64,000 nucleotides of DNA from Pseudomonas mendocina (GCF_003008615.1 NZ_CP027657.1:2852001-2916000), one strand, 5' to 3'; numbered from the stretch's first letter, positions 10,896 through 19,612 are shown. The notes: generated by a model from the letters alone, not told the origin. Translations and numbers: made by a program.

Positions 10896-11053
10896 AGTGT
10901 GGTTCGCTGCCATTCGCATACGCGACAGATAAAGGTTTTTGGGTGAGGTGCGATTGGCATGACATGGCTCCAACGTTCTGTTTGAGCCGAGTCTGCATGG
11001 AGAGGGCGCCAGATTATGTCGTCGATTAGTGAGGGAGTTCGAGAGTCTCGGAG

Positions 11054-11084
11054 AACCAGGGAGCCGACCGCGGCTCCTCTGGTT
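11054..11084. terminator. Inverted repeat downstream of the WYL/HNH operon
   Basis: AACCAG-GGAGCC, a 6-base loop, then GGCTCC and CTGGTT with one bulged base form a strong hairpin 7 bp beyond the stop of the coiled-coil gene. There is no clear T-run, so termination is probable but not certain. Confidence 0.5.
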
Positions 11085-11090
11085 GCACAG

Positions 11091-11972
11091 TCAAAAAAGT
11101 TTGAACAGGCTCAGGGCATTGAGGCATGTGAGCGCCAGGCAGGTGATCGACAGGCCGATGATGAAGGCCTTCTGTTGTCTGGTGCGTTGCTCGAGTGTCT
11201 GCAGTTGTACCCGCATGTCTTGGATTACAAGCTCCCGCGCCATGTCCATCTGGTTGTTTTCCTGAAGCTCCTCGATCAGTGCATGGATGGCCTTGTCATG
11301 CTGTTCCAGTGTTTGCTTCTTCTTCTCCAGCGTCTCATCCAGATGACTCAGGCGTTCGGCTTTAACTTCCAGCAAGGACTGGATGCTGCTGATATCCTGC
11401 TGGCTCTTCTGCATCTGCATAGCCTTGTTCGACAGTGTGCTCTTGATGCTGTCGATCTCGGCGGTGTGCTTGAGCACCATCTCTGCCTTGAGCTGCAGTT
11501 TGTCGCGTAGTTCGGCAATATTCTGTTGGTTCACCTCGATCTTGCTCTGGGTGGATTTGGAACCATCCAGAATCTTCACGAAGATATCGTTGGCGCGATC
11601 GGCGAACTGTCGCCCGGTATCCGACAGCTGCTGGAACTGTCCGTCGCTATCTTTCCAGCCGTTGCGGCAGGATTGTTCGAGCTCGCCGATAACGGCCGCG
11701 AGGAACGAATAGCTCATCGCATTCAGAGTGATCACTTCCTGGATCAGCCCCAGCATCATTTCGTTGATCTTGTTCTGCGAACGGGAAATGTCCACCAGAT
11801 CCTTGCGCGAGCTTGAGAACGCACTCTTGAACAGCCCTCGGTTCTCGATGGCTGAGGCCTGGCTGTTGCTGTTCTCGATACAGATCTCGATATCCTTGAT
11901 GACACTCAGGAAATCGGAGGCAACGCTGGCCGGGGTCTTGTTGTTAGCCAATACGAGTGGTTGGGCGCTCAT
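11091..11972 (-). CDS. Coiled-coil protein with C-terminal membrane anchor, unknown function
   Basis: A 293-residue protein I do not recognise. A mixed helical N-terminal part (SVIKDIEICIENSN, then NEMMLGLIQEVITLN) is followed by a long coiled coil at about residues 115-260, rich in Q, E, K and L. One hydrophobic helix (AFIIGLSITCLALTCLNALSLFKLF) reaches the C-terminus, so it is predicted to be tail-anchored with the coiled coil in the cytoplasm. Its ATG overlaps the TGA of the HNH gene (TGATG), so the two are translationally coupled and probably made in fixed ratio. It is the last gene of the WYL operon. It could be a scaffold, sensor or membrane effector; nothing in the sequence decides. 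Confidence 0.75.
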   Translation of the reverse strand: MSAQPLVLANNKTPASVASDFLSVIKDIEICIENSNSQASAIENRGLFKSAFSSSRKDLVDISRSQNKINEMMLGLIQEVITLNAMSYSFLAAVIGELEQSCRNGWKDSDGQFQQLSDTGRQFADRANDIFVKILDGSKSTQSKIEVNQQNIAELRDKLQLKAEMVLKHTAEIDSIKSTLSNKAMQMQKSQQDISSIQSLLEVKAERLSHLDETLEKKKQTLEQHDKAIHALIEELQENNQMDMARELVIQDMRVQLQTLEQRTRQQKAFIIGLSITCLALTCLNALSLFKLF

Positions 11973-13540
11973 CAAAATTGCTCCAGTAGATCATCCAACG
12001 CCCTTACCGAACTCTGGTAAGAGCCAATGCTTCTTTGCGTTTCTTCTCGGCTTTCCTGTACTTCGACCCAGGTTTCCTGGAACTGGATACGCAGCGTATG
12101 AGCCGTTATCGCCATGTTCTCGTATGCGGACTCGAGGATCAGAACGGTCTGTTTGAGCTTCAGGAAACCGATGGTCTGCCCGCGATGGACGTCAGCCAGT
12201 TGCTTGTTGCGGAAGGCGATCACGTCCTTGATCCGGTCGAATGCCAGGACGGTGAACAGGGTTAGTGCGCCGGTAATGATGCCGGCGATGACGGGGGCGA
12301 GTTCGCCAGCGACCGGAGTCAGCAGAGGAATGCTTTCCAGGGCTTTCTTGATGCTTTCCTCTAGCGCGAGGCCAGTGCAGGTGGCAACTGCTGCCGAAAG
12401 CAGGCGCAGTACTTCGAGGGCGATTTCGCCTTTGCTCATCTCTGCCGGAGGCGCCACGATCACTTTGATTGAGCGCACCAGTGCCAGAACCGCTTCGCGA
12501 ATAAGGGTGACGATATTCTTGGCGGTGGTGATGAAGGAGTTGATCACCAGGGTGATTAGCGTCGAGAAGAAACCGCTGAAACCTGCGCTGGCACCTTCCT
12601 TGAGGTATTCGGCCCACTTTTCGCGCAGGGTATTGAAGGTTGCATGAAGGCGTGCCTTGACCAGTTCAATCAGCGATCGGACACCGGTGAAGCCCTCATG
12701 TATTAGGTATCGCACGTCATCGATCAGCCCCTGTACTACATCCTTGAGGATCATGCCCAGCACTTGGCGCATGGCGAGATAACCGGCGGCTTTGCCGCCC
12801 TCGACCAAAAGCTCGCTGCCCTGTTTCATGAACACGGCTTTTTTCTGAGTTCCTTCGACAGCAGCCTTTGCTTCCTTGTACTTCTCCTTCAGAACCTTTT
12901 CGTCGAGGTCGTAGGCTTCGGAGTTGGTCTTGCTCGGATCCTTGCTGTTGGGCTTCTGCGCCCAGACCAGCAGGTCTTCATCGCTTTTGGATGAGTTCAT
13001 GTTGAAGCCGGTCAGAACCACATTCTCGTCTTGCGTGGCGGTTTCTACCCGCTCTTCACGAGTCTGTGCCAGGTGCCCGCGGGAGGAGCGCTCCACTTCG
13101 CTAGCCGGTACGACGTGGTCGCGCGCCGCAGTGCGTGGCCCTTCGGGCAGTTCGGTACCCGGCTTGCGGTAGCCATCGTGGTATTTGCCGTCTGGACTCT
13201 TCATATCCGGGAAACGCTCATCGAGGCGGGCATCGTAATCGCTGCGCTCGAAGCTTTTTTCGTTGGCCTTGACCCATTCCGTATGACGCGCCCCGTCGGC
13301 ATCATTGGCGACCACGCCTTTTTCGAAGTTATGCAGCGAAGTGATCGCCCCTCCATCGCGGTCATCGAATAGCGCCCTGCTCAGGCCGAAAGGCCCCAGT
13401 ACCTGATCGATCATCATGTTCTGGAAGCTTTCGACGAAATCTCTCTGCTGGCGCTGGTTTGGCGCGCCGTTGATCTGCTTGAGGAGTATTTCCACCTGAT
13501 CATCGATGTCGATGATCAGGTCGTCCTTGTGCATTGCCAT
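11972..13540 (-). CDS. HNH-motif nuclease-like domain fused to a multi-spanning membrane region, unknown family
   Basis: A 522-residue protein I cannot assign to a named family. Residues 141-145 (DHVVP) and 171-186 (DENVVLTGFNMNSSKS) fit the two halves of an HNH/beta-beta-alpha-metal finger: DH as catalytic pair, then N173, and N182 with K185. The motif has no zinc-binding CxxC knuckles. A charged, helical linker follows (195-245). Hydrophobic helices are predicted around 318-362, 378-396 and 405-435, and the tail (455-522) is helical and cytoplasmic-looking. The start at 13540 has AAGGA 6 bp upstream. It lies 29 bp after the WYL gene and overlaps the coiled-coil gene by 1 bp. A nuclease tethered to the membrane would fit a defence effector, but that is inference. 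Confidence 0.7.
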   Translation of the reverse strand: MAMHKDDLIIDIDDQVEILLKQINGAPNQRQQRDFVESFQNMMIDQVLGPFGLSRALFDDRDGGAITSLHNFEKGVVANDADGARHTEWVKANEKSFERSDYDARLDERFPDMKSPDGKYHDGYRKPGTELPEGPRTAARDHVVPASEVERSSRGHLAQTREERVETATQDENVVLTGFNMNSSKSDEDLLVWAQKPNSKDPSKTNSEAYDLDEKVLKEKYKEAKAAVEGTQKKAVFMKQGSELLVEGGKAAGYLAMRQVLGMILKDVVQGLIDDVRYLIHEGFTGVRSLIELVKARLHATFNTLREKWAEYLKEGASAGFSGFFSTLITLVINSFITTAKNIVTLIREAVLALVRSIKVIVAPPAEMSKGEIALEVLRLLSAAVATCTGLALEESIKKALESIPLLTPVAGELAPVIAGIITGALTLFTVLAFDRIKDVIAFRNKQLADVHRGQTIGFLKLKQTVLILESAYENMAITAHTLRIQFQETWVEVQESREETQRSIGSYQSSVRALDDLLEQF

Positions 13541-13569
13541 GTTGTGTCCTTGGCCTTTCGTTCAGGCAT

Positions 13570-14652
13570 TCAGGGGGTCGGATGGACGGAGGTATTGCGA
13601 TGCTCGTGGGCGTGGGGCAAGTGTTCGTTGCTGGCTGTCACCAGGGTATTTTCGTAGAAGCTGTTCATGCGGGCGATTCGTTGACGGATTTCCTGCACCC
13701 AGATGGTCGGCGCATGGACATGGATGTTCTCGTTCAGGCCAAAGATCCACCACAGTGTCTCTTGATCGAGTGGTACGTGGGCCTGCAGGTGCTGCCAGTC
13801 ACTCCCGGCGATCGGCGTCAGCGTCTGTTGGTTGCTGAGCGGTGTTTCGCTCAGCAACCAGGCAACCTGGGGGTGAACATCGGCAACCAGCTCTACACTT
13901 TCCGGAGCTTGTCGCCAGGTAAAGGCGCCAGAGGCGATGTAGGAATCAATATCCGGGCGTGGGTGCAGCTGGCTTGCCGCATCCAGTGTCTCGGCGCGCA
14001 GAATGCGATGCAGGGCGAACTGGCGCAGGTCGTCGTAGCCGTCAACGCTGCCAATGAGATAACTGGTCGAATGGCGTGAAACCAGGCCGGCGGGATGAAG
14101 AATCAGCGCCTTGGTTTCGGCCTTGCTGCGGCTCAGGTAGGTGACGCGAAGTTGTTTGCGTTCGAGTAGGGCTGTGGAGGCCTCCTGCCAGACTCCGGCA
14201 TCCACTGCAGCTGGCAGCAGTGCCTTGCCGTTGGGCAGTGCTCGCACGCTACGTGCCCAATGGCCGAGGTGGTTCTGCTCCAGCTCGCCCAGGTAGTTGC
14301 GCGCCTTGTTGAACTGCGGGCCGAGCAGATCCAGCACGCTTTGTGGCAGCAGGTTCTTCAGGTGGCCTTCGGCCAGGTAGAGCGCCAGGGCGGTGGCCGG
14401 CTCCATGTCGCGCAGATCCAACGGGGCGTTCTTGGAATGGCTCCACTGCTTGCGGCCACCCTCGTCCTCGTCGATCAGCGAGAACGTTCCAGAGAGGCGC
14501 TGCAGGTCACGCTGGACGGTACGCAGGTCAACGGAAAAACCGCGTTCGCGCAGCTTTTCGTGGAGTGTTGGTGCAGTGGTGTAGCGAGGGTATTCAGGTA
14601 TCAGGCGCAGCAGGCTAAACAGCCTCAGTAGCGTGTCTTTTGCTTCGGGCAT
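13570..14652 (-). CDS. WYL-domain transcriptional regulator
   Basis: A 360-residue regulator with an N-terminal winged helix-turn-helix (LRLIPEYPRYTTAPTLHEKL, then SVDLRTVQRDLQRLS at about 38-55) and a central WYL domain (QLRVTYLSRS...LHPAGLVSRHSTSYLIGS, about 185-225), followed by a WCX-type C-terminal region. WYL proteins of this layout (CapW and BrxR are examples) often repress defence or mobile genes and respond to a nucleic-acid or nucleotide ligand. The ATG at 14652 is preferred because AAGG lies 9 bp upstream; an in-frame TTG two codons earlier is possible. It is the first gene of the operon with the HNH and coiled-coil proteins, so it is the likely controller. Confidence 0.88.
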   Translation of the reverse strand: MPEAKDTLLRLFSLLRLIPEYPRYTTAPTLHEKLRERGFSVDLRTVQRDLQRLSGTFSLIDEDEGGRKQWSHSKNAPLDLRDMEPATALALYLAEGHLKNLLPQSVLDLLGPQFNKARNYLGELEQNHLGHWARSVRALPNGKALLPAAVDAGVWQEASTALLERKQLRVTYLSRSKAETKALILHPAGLVSRHSTSYLIGSVDGYDDLRQFALHRILRAETLDAASQLHPRPDIDSYIASGAFTWRQAPESVELVADVHPQVAWLLSETPLSNQQTLTPIAGSDWQHLQAHVPLDQETLWWIFGLNENIHVHAPTIWVQEIRQRIARMNSFYENTLVTASNEHLPHAHEHRNTSVHPTP

Positions 14653-14682
14653 GACCAACAGCCTTGTCTCATTGATCCTTAT

Positions 14683-14698
14683 CGCCGGGAATCCGGCG
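14683..14698. promoter_or_regulatory. Inverted repeat in the WYL operon promoter region
   Basis: CGCCGG-GAAT-CCGGCG is a perfect 6-bp-arm dyad 31 bp upstream of the WYL start codon. Position fits an operator for autoregulation, but no consensus is known to me for this regulator. Confidence 0.35.
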
Positions 14699-14890
14699 TC
14701 ATGCTGCCGGCACTGTAACCGCGATTGATGGCTATGTGCTAGCTCTCTGTGCGCAAAGCCTCACTCGAGGTTGATCGGCGGCAATCGGGGATCGGTTGGC
14801 GATGGACGGATTCTGTCGCGGGCGTGCGACAGCTTGTGTCGCGCGTGGAGAGGGGCGTTATTGTGGGGGGCGAGGCTCGTCGCATCAGAA

Positions 14891-16534
14891 TCAGGTTCTG
14901 AATACGCCCAGCCCGCTTTTCAGGTTGCGCGCGGTGTTGCCCAGTTCGGCCGCTGAGTCGTTGATCGCGTCGACGTCCTGGCGGGTGTGCTCGAAGGCGC
15001 TACGCATATCGCCCAGACGACCGGACATGTCGGCCACGGCGTGCTGGATGTGCGCGCTACTGGACAGCGCCTGTTCGACGTTGAGGTTCACTTCGTCCAT
15101 CTGCCGCACCAGGGTATCGAGGGCGTCCAAGGCTTCGTCGGCGTTGCCAGCCAGGACACGCGAGCGCTCGGCGGTGCTGCCCATGCGTTGGGCGATCTGG
15201 CGGATGGCGTCGGTGACCTGATCGATCACCTTGTGCGCGTCGGCCAGCACGCTCTGGGTCTGGCTGGCCAGCTTGCGCACTTCATCGGCGACTACGGCGA
15301 AACCCCGTCCGGCCTCGCCAGCGCGCGCAGCTTCGATGGCCGCGTTGAGGGCCAGCAGATTGGTCTGCTCGGAAATGCCGGCGATCATCTGCAGCACCTG
15401 GCCGATCTGCTGCGCTTCCTGGCTGAGGCGGTCGAGGTCGCCGGCCAGTTCGATGCTGGAGTCGGTGCTGTCATGCACGTCGGCGATCAGCTTCTGCAGC
15501 TCCTGGTGGGCGCGGCTCAGTTCGGTACTGGTGCGCTCCAGATTCTGTCGCACTGCGCCGGCATGGTTGGAGGATTCGCCAGCTGCCTGCTGGATGGAAT
15601 GGCCGTGTTGATCGACATCGGCCAGTTGCTGGGCGGCCTGCTGGATCTGTTGGGTGATGTCGTCGGCACGATGCAGGAAGGTGTCGGCCAGTTGCTGGTT
15701 GCTGTCGGCCATGCCCAGCGCGCCGGACAGCGTTTGCCGCAGATCCTGCAGCAGGCCGGATAGATGCGTGCCCATCTGGCCGAGTTCGTCGTCGCTGGTC
15801 ACCGCCAGCGGGCGCGACAGATCGCGGTTCTGCGCGATCTGGTTGAGCTGACCGGTCAGGTGGCGAATCGCGCGTACCAGCATCTGCGTGGCCAGCCAGG
15901 AGAGTAGCAAGCCGACAGCCAGTGTCCCGGCGCCGATCAGCAGCAGGCTGTGCAGGCTGTCGCTGATGGCCTGGTCGAGGCTGGTGAGGGTGATGTCCAC
16001 ACCCACTACATAGGGCTGGCCGCTGGCAGTGCGCATCGGCAGAAAGATCGAGCGGAAGGTACCGTAGCTGTCGGTGTACTCGTCGAATTGCGCCTGGCCA
16101 CTGCGTGCTGCCAGGGTCACTGCCGGGCTGGCGTCGGCATACTCCTCCAGATGCTCGCCGTAGATACCGCCAGCGAGTTCCTGCGCGCTGGCCGCGTCGG
16201 ACAGATAGAACACCTTGCCGGAAGCGTCGACCATCATGGTGTAGGCGAACTTCAGGTCGACGTCCTGCACGTACTGGCCCAGGTTGCGTACCTGTGCCAT
16301 GTACTCGCCGTCTCGCAGGCCATCGGTTGTGCGGGCGCGTTCCAGATAGTCATTGCCGAGCAGGCGCGGTACCGCATGGGCCGCTGCGCGCAGGCGGTTG
16401 TCCATCTGTTCGCGAATGTCCTGGGACTTCATGTACTGGGCGTAGCTAATGAAGGCGGCGATGCTGATCAGGTTGACCAGGGTGAAAGCCAGCAGGATTT
16501 TTGTCTGCAAGCTCAGGGAGCGCGGCGACAGCAT
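14891..16534 (-). CDS. Methyl-accepting chemotaxis protein
   Basis: A 547-residue transmembrane chemoreceptor. The start at 16534 gives a short basic N-terminus and TM1 (ILLAFTLVNLISIAAFISYAQ, about 13-35). The periplasmic sensor (about 36-190) has a CACHE-like look, with FAYTMMVDASGKVFYLSD and VGVDITLTSLDQAI. TM2 is SLLLIGAGTLAVGLLLSWLA, followed by a HAMP domain and the signalling hairpin with the conserved [20 protein letters not shown]. No CheR/CheB pentapeptide is seen at the C-terminus. It is transcribed alone next to the betaine genes; whether it senses betaine-related ligands is speculation. Confidence 0.92.
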   Translation of the reverse strand: MLSPRSLSLQTKILLAFTLVNLISIAAFISYAQYMKSQDIREQMDNRLRAAAHAVPRLLGNDYLERARTTDGLRDGEYMAQVRNLGQYVQDVDLKFAYTMMVDASGKVFYLSDAASAQELAGGIYGEHLEEYADASPAVTLAARSGQAQFDEYTDSYGTFRSIFLPMRTASGQPYVVGVDITLTSLDQAISDSLHSLLLIGAGTLAVGLLLSWLATQMLVRAIRHLTGQLNQIAQNRDLSRPLAVTSDDELGQMGTHLSGLLQDLRQTLSGALGMADSNQQLADTFLHRADDITQQIQQAAQQLADVDQHGHSIQQAAGESSNHAGAVRQNLERTSTELSRAHQELQKLIADVHDSTDSSIELAGDLDRLSQEAQQIGQVLQMIAGISEQTNLLALNAAIEAARAGEAGRGFAVVADEVRKLASQTQSVLADAHKVIDQVTDAIRQIAQRMGSTAERSRVLAGNADEALDALDTLVRQMDEVNLNVEQALSSSAHIQHAVADMSGRLGDMRSAFEHTRQDVDAINDSAAELGNTARNLKSGLGVFRT

Positions 16535-16676
16535 GAAGTCAGTTCCATCCAGAGAAGTGTCTGGCCGCCCTGCGACAGCCCCGTTATTGTTTCGGAACAA
16601 TCTGACACAACTTGAATGGCGAGTGGCCATATTGCGAGGGAATACTTGCTGCCTTCCTTAGCTGTAACGGTCATGG

Positions 16677-16712
16677 AAAAGCCCCGGCGCTTCGATGAGC
16701 GGCGGGGCTTTC
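16677..16712. terminator. Terminator between gbcA and the chemoreceptor gene
   Basis: AAAAGCCCCG (16677) pairs with CGGGGCTTT (16703). It begins just beyond the stop of the small coupled ORF and so ends the gbcA transcript. Confidence 0.88.
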
Positions 16713-16713
16713 T

Positions 16714-16788
16714 TCACTGCCCGGTGGGGCGACAGGCCAGCAGGCCGTAGGCTGCCAGCCCGATCAACAGCAGCAGGCTGAGCGTCAT
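16714..16788 (-). CDS. 24-residue membrane micropeptide coupled to gbcA
   Basis: The ATG shares its A with the gbcA stop (TAATG), so translation of this short frame is probably coupled to gbcA. The peptide begins MTLSLLLLIGLAAYGLLACR and ends PTGQ, one hydrophobic helix with a Cys-Arg near the end. The frame stops 2 bp before the terminator hairpin. The decayed gbcA copy at 10.6 kb retains the same ORF start and hydrophobic core (MTLSLLLLIGLAVYDL) in spite of frameshifts in gbcA. Function unknown; it might anchor or assist the oxygenase, or be a leader-like accident. Confidence 0.5.
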   Translation of the reverse strand: MTLSLLLLIGLAAYGLLACRPTGQ

Positions 16789-18080
16789 TACTCACCCGCG
16801 ACCTGGCGCAGCGATTGCGCCGGGGTGTCGTCGAGGTTGTTGAGCATGCGCTCGCTGTACCAGTCGAGGAAGTTGATCACGCCGAACTCGTAGGTCTTGG
16901 AGTACGGGCCAGGCTGGTAGGCGGTGGAGTTGATACCACGCTGATTTTCCTCGCCCAGGCGGCGATCCTGGTCGTTGGTGGCGTCCCACACCTGGCGCAG
17001 GCGCGCCACGTCGTAGTCGATGCCTTCTACCGCATCCTTGTGCACCAGCCACTTGGTGACGACGATCGTCTCCTGGGCGCTGATCGGCCACACGGTGAAG
17101 TTGATCAGGTGATCGCCCATGCAGTGGTTCCACGAGTGTGGCAGGTGCAGGATGCGCATCGAGCCGAGATCCGGGTCGGTGATGCGGCCCATCAGCTTCT
17201 TGCTGCCCTGCTTGCCGTCCATGGTCATGGACACGGTGCCCTTGAGCAGCGGCATGCGCACGATGCGGTTGCGCAGGCCGAAGCTGGCGTGGGCGTAGGG
17301 GATCTTGTCCCTGTCCCAACGGGTGGTGCACTCGGCGACCTGATCCTTGAACGCCTGGCTGGCACGCGGGTCGGTGACATCGTCCCATTCCAGCAGGGTG
17401 TTGAGCAGCTCCGGGTGCGAGCCGTTGCAGTGGTAGCACTCGCGGTTGTTCTCGATCACCAGTTTCCAGTTGGCCTTCTCGTGCATGGTGCTCTGCACCG
17501 CGACCTTGGTGTTCTCCATGTCGTACGGCTCCATGTAGTGAGCCAGGGTCGCGAGGAATTCGTCGATGGCCGGCGGATTTTCCGCCAGGCTGATGAAGAT
17601 GAAGCCGCCAGCGGTTTTGCACTGCACGGGTTTCAGGCTGTAGTCCTTGAGGTCGAAGTCGGCGCCCATTTCGGTGCCGGCGAACAGCAGGCGGCCGTCC
17701 AGCTCGTAGGTCCACTGGTGGTAGGGGCACACGAGCTTGGCCACTTTGCCCTTGTCGGAGACGCACAGTCGCGAGCCGCGGTGGCGGCAGACGTTGTGGA
17801 AGGCGTGAATCTGGCCTTCGGCGCCGCGGATGACCAGAATCGGGTTGTCGCCGATCTGCAGGGTGAGGAAGTTGCCCTTGGCCGGGATCTCGCAGGTCAT
17901 GCCGGCGATCAGCCATTCCTTATGGAAGATCTCCTGCATGTCGACCTGGAACAGGCGCTCGTCGTTGTAGAAGGGCTGCGGCAGCGAGAACGTATGGTCG
18001 CGTTCGTGCAGCATCTGCGCAGTGGCCTTGCGGACGGGCTCCAGCGGGTCGCCCAGGCTCAGGTTTTGGGTGCAGTCCAT
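16788..18080 (-). CDS. gbcA: GbcA, Rieske oxygenase of glycine betaine demethylation
   Basis: A 430-residue Rieske non-heme iron oxygenase that converts glycine betaine to dimethylglycine, releasing formaldehyde, with electrons from GbcB. The Rieske [2Fe-2S] ligands are Cys98 and His100 in CRHRGS, and Cys118 and His121 in CPYHQW. The catalytic iron site is in NNRECYHCNGSHPELL (His217, His222). Length and C-terminus (INFLDWYSERM) fit the family. It is divergent from gbcB with 313 bp between the starts, as in P. aeruginosa, and is followed by a coupled micropeptide and a terminator. GbdR (AraC family) is the known activator in P. aeruginosa. Confidence 0.95.
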   Translation of the reverse strand: MDCTQNLSLGDPLEPVRKATAQMLHERDHTFSLPQPFYNDERLFQVDMQEIFHKEWLIAGMTCEIPAKGNFLTLQIGDNPILVIRGAEGQIHAFHNVCRHRGSRLCVSDKGKVAKLVCPYHQWTYELDGRLLFAGTEMGADFDLKDYSLKPVQCKTAGGFIFISLAENPPAIDEFLATLAHYMEPYDMENTKVAVQSTMHEKANWKLVIENNRECYHCNGSHPELLNTLLEWDDVTDPRASQAFKDQVAECTTRWDRDKIPYAHASFGLRNRIVRMPLLKGTVSMTMDGKQGSKKLMGRITDPDLGSMRILHLPHSWNHCMGDHLINFTVWPISAQETIVVTKWLVHKDAVEGIDYDVARLRQVWDATNDQDRRLGEENQRGINSTAYQPGPYSKTYEFGVINFLDWYSERMLNNLDDTPAQSLRQVAGE

Positions 18081-18393
18081 GGTGGCTCCTCATTGGCGGG
18101 CGCTGTGCGCCTGCCGGAAAAAGTGGCTGTTACGGTTGTGCCGCAAGGTCTCGATCGTTCGCTGTCGCCTGCAGTGGGCGAGCATGCTTGGTGAGGCGGA
18201 GTGTGGAGCCGGCAGAGGGGCAAACCTTATCCATGGGCGACATGGCCGAATGCGTTTCCGACGCGTCAGGCCCCGTACTATCAGGCAGGTCGCGATAAGC
18301 ATGCGGATGTCGCAGGCAGATAAATGACGAGCGGCGGCCTTTCGCACAATCCGTGGCATATGGGCCGATATCCGGCCGCGTGGAGAGCCGTTC
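18081..18393. promoter_or_regulatory. Divergent gbcA-gbcB control region
   Basis: This 313-bp gene-free stretch must hold both promoters. GTCGC direct repeats lie at 18289 and 18309, exactly 20 bp apart (two helical turns), as expected for an AraC-family activator such as GbdR; another GTCGC is at 18164. I do not recall the GbdR consensus well enough to call the site. Confidence 0.45.
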
Positions 18394-19497
18394 ATGACCA
18401 CCAACGCCTTCCTCAACCCGGTTACCACTCAGACCTGGACCAACGGCCGCCACCTGGTGCGTTGCGTCAAGGTGATCCAGGAAACCTGGGATGTGCGCAC
18501 CTTCTGCTTCATGGCCGATCAGCCGGTACTGTTCTTCTTCAAGCCGGGGCAGTTCGTCACCCTGGAGCTGGAGATCGACGGCCAGCCGATCATGCGCTCC
18601 TACACCATTTCCAGTTCGCCTTCGGTGCCCTACAGCTTCTCCATCACCATCAAGCGCGTGCCGGGCGGCAAGGTGTCGAACTGGCTGCACGACAACCTCA
18701 AGGAAGGCGACGAGGTGCCGGTGCACGGCCCGGTCGGGCTGTTCAACGCCATCGACTTCCCGTCCGACAAGGTGCTGTTCCTCTCCGGTGGGGTTGGCAT
18801 CACGCCGGTGATGTCGATGGCGCGCTGGTTCTACGACACCAACGCCAATGTCGACATGGTCTTCGTACACAGCGCCCGTTCGCCGAAGGACATCATCTAC
18901 CAGCGCGAGCTGGAGCACATGGCGGCACGTATCAGTAACTTCAGCCTGCACGTGATCTGCGAGAAGCATGGTCTGGGCGAAGCCTGGGCTGGCTATCGCG
19001 GCTATCTGAACAAGCCGATGCTGGAATTGATCGCGCCGGACTACCTGGATCGGGAGATCTTCTGCTGCGGTCCGACGCCCTACATGAGTGCGGTCAAGCG
19101 CCTGCTCGAAGCCGCCGGCTACGACATGGCGCGTTATCACGAAGAGGCGTTCGGTCCGACGCCGCCGGAGATTCGCGCCGAGGTCAAGGAGCTGGCCGCC
19201 GAGGCTGCAGACGCACCGGAAGTCCCGGTTGGCGAACTCAACCAGGTGGAGTTCACCAGCACCGGCAAGAGCATCCGCGTGGTGCCCGGCGAAACCGTGC
19301 ACGCGGCCGCCGCCAAGCTTGGCCTGCATATCCCCAAGGCCTGTGGCATGGGCATTTGCGGCACCTGCAAGGTGATGAAGACCGCTGGCGAGGTGGAGAT
19401 GGAGCACAACGGCGGTATCACCGATGAGGATGTGGCTGAGGGATACATCCTGTCGTGCTGCAGCGTGCCCAAGGGGGATGTGGCGATCGACTATTGA
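18394..19497 (+). CDS. gbcB: GbcB, ferredoxin reductase component of betaine demethylation
   Basis: A 367-residue electron-transfer protein that passes electrons from NAD(P)H to GbcA. It has an FAD-binding barrel with RSYTISSSP (about residue 69), an NAD-binding domain with LFLSGGVGITPVMSMARWF and a CCGPTPYM motif, and a C-terminal plant-type [2Fe-2S] ferredoxin domain with CGMGICGTC and a distal Cys pair in SCCSV. The order FNR-NAD-ferredoxin is that of this family. It is divergent from gbcA, and a repeat hairpin separates it from convergent ltaE. Confidence 0.95.
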   Translation: MTTNAFLNPVTTQTWTNGRHLVRCVKVIQETWDVRTFCFMADQPVLFFFKPGQFVTLELEIDGQPIMRSYTISSSPSVPYSFSITIKRVPGGKVSNWLHDNLKEGDEVPVHGPVGLFNAIDFPSDKVLFLSGGVGITPVMSMARWFYDTNANVDMVFVHSARSPKDIIYQRELEHMAARISNFSLHVICEKHGLGEAWAGYRGYLNKPMLELIAPDYLDREIFCCGPTPYMSAVKRLLEAAGYDMARYHEEAFGPTPPEIRAEVKELAAEAADAPEVPVGELNQVEFTSTGKSIRVVPGETVHAAAAKLGLHIPKACGMGICGTCKVMKTAGEVEMEHNGGITDEDVAEGYILSCCSVPKGDVAIDY

Positions 19498-19510
19498 TCG
19501 CCATGAAGGT

Positions 19511-19573
19511 TTGTAGCCCGGATGAAATCCGGGGCGATTGATCGATTTCCCCGGATTGCATCCGGGCTACGGT
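19511..19573. repeat. Palindromic repeat between gbcB and ltaE
   Basis: TGTAGCCCGGATGAAATCCG is followed by the inverted copy CCCCGGATTGCATCCGGGCT. The same pair occurs at 44143-44199. It lies between two convergent genes and can act as a two-way terminator. Confidence 0.8.
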
Positions 19574-19612
19574 CGCGGCTCAAGCCCCTGCCACGTATGC
19601 GTCATGGCGTCG

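Noticed and set aside
11091..11972. The coiled-coil protein as a colicin or pore-forming toxin.
   Set aside because: No secretion signal and no immunity-type neighbour; only a long coiled coil and one C-terminal helix are visible.
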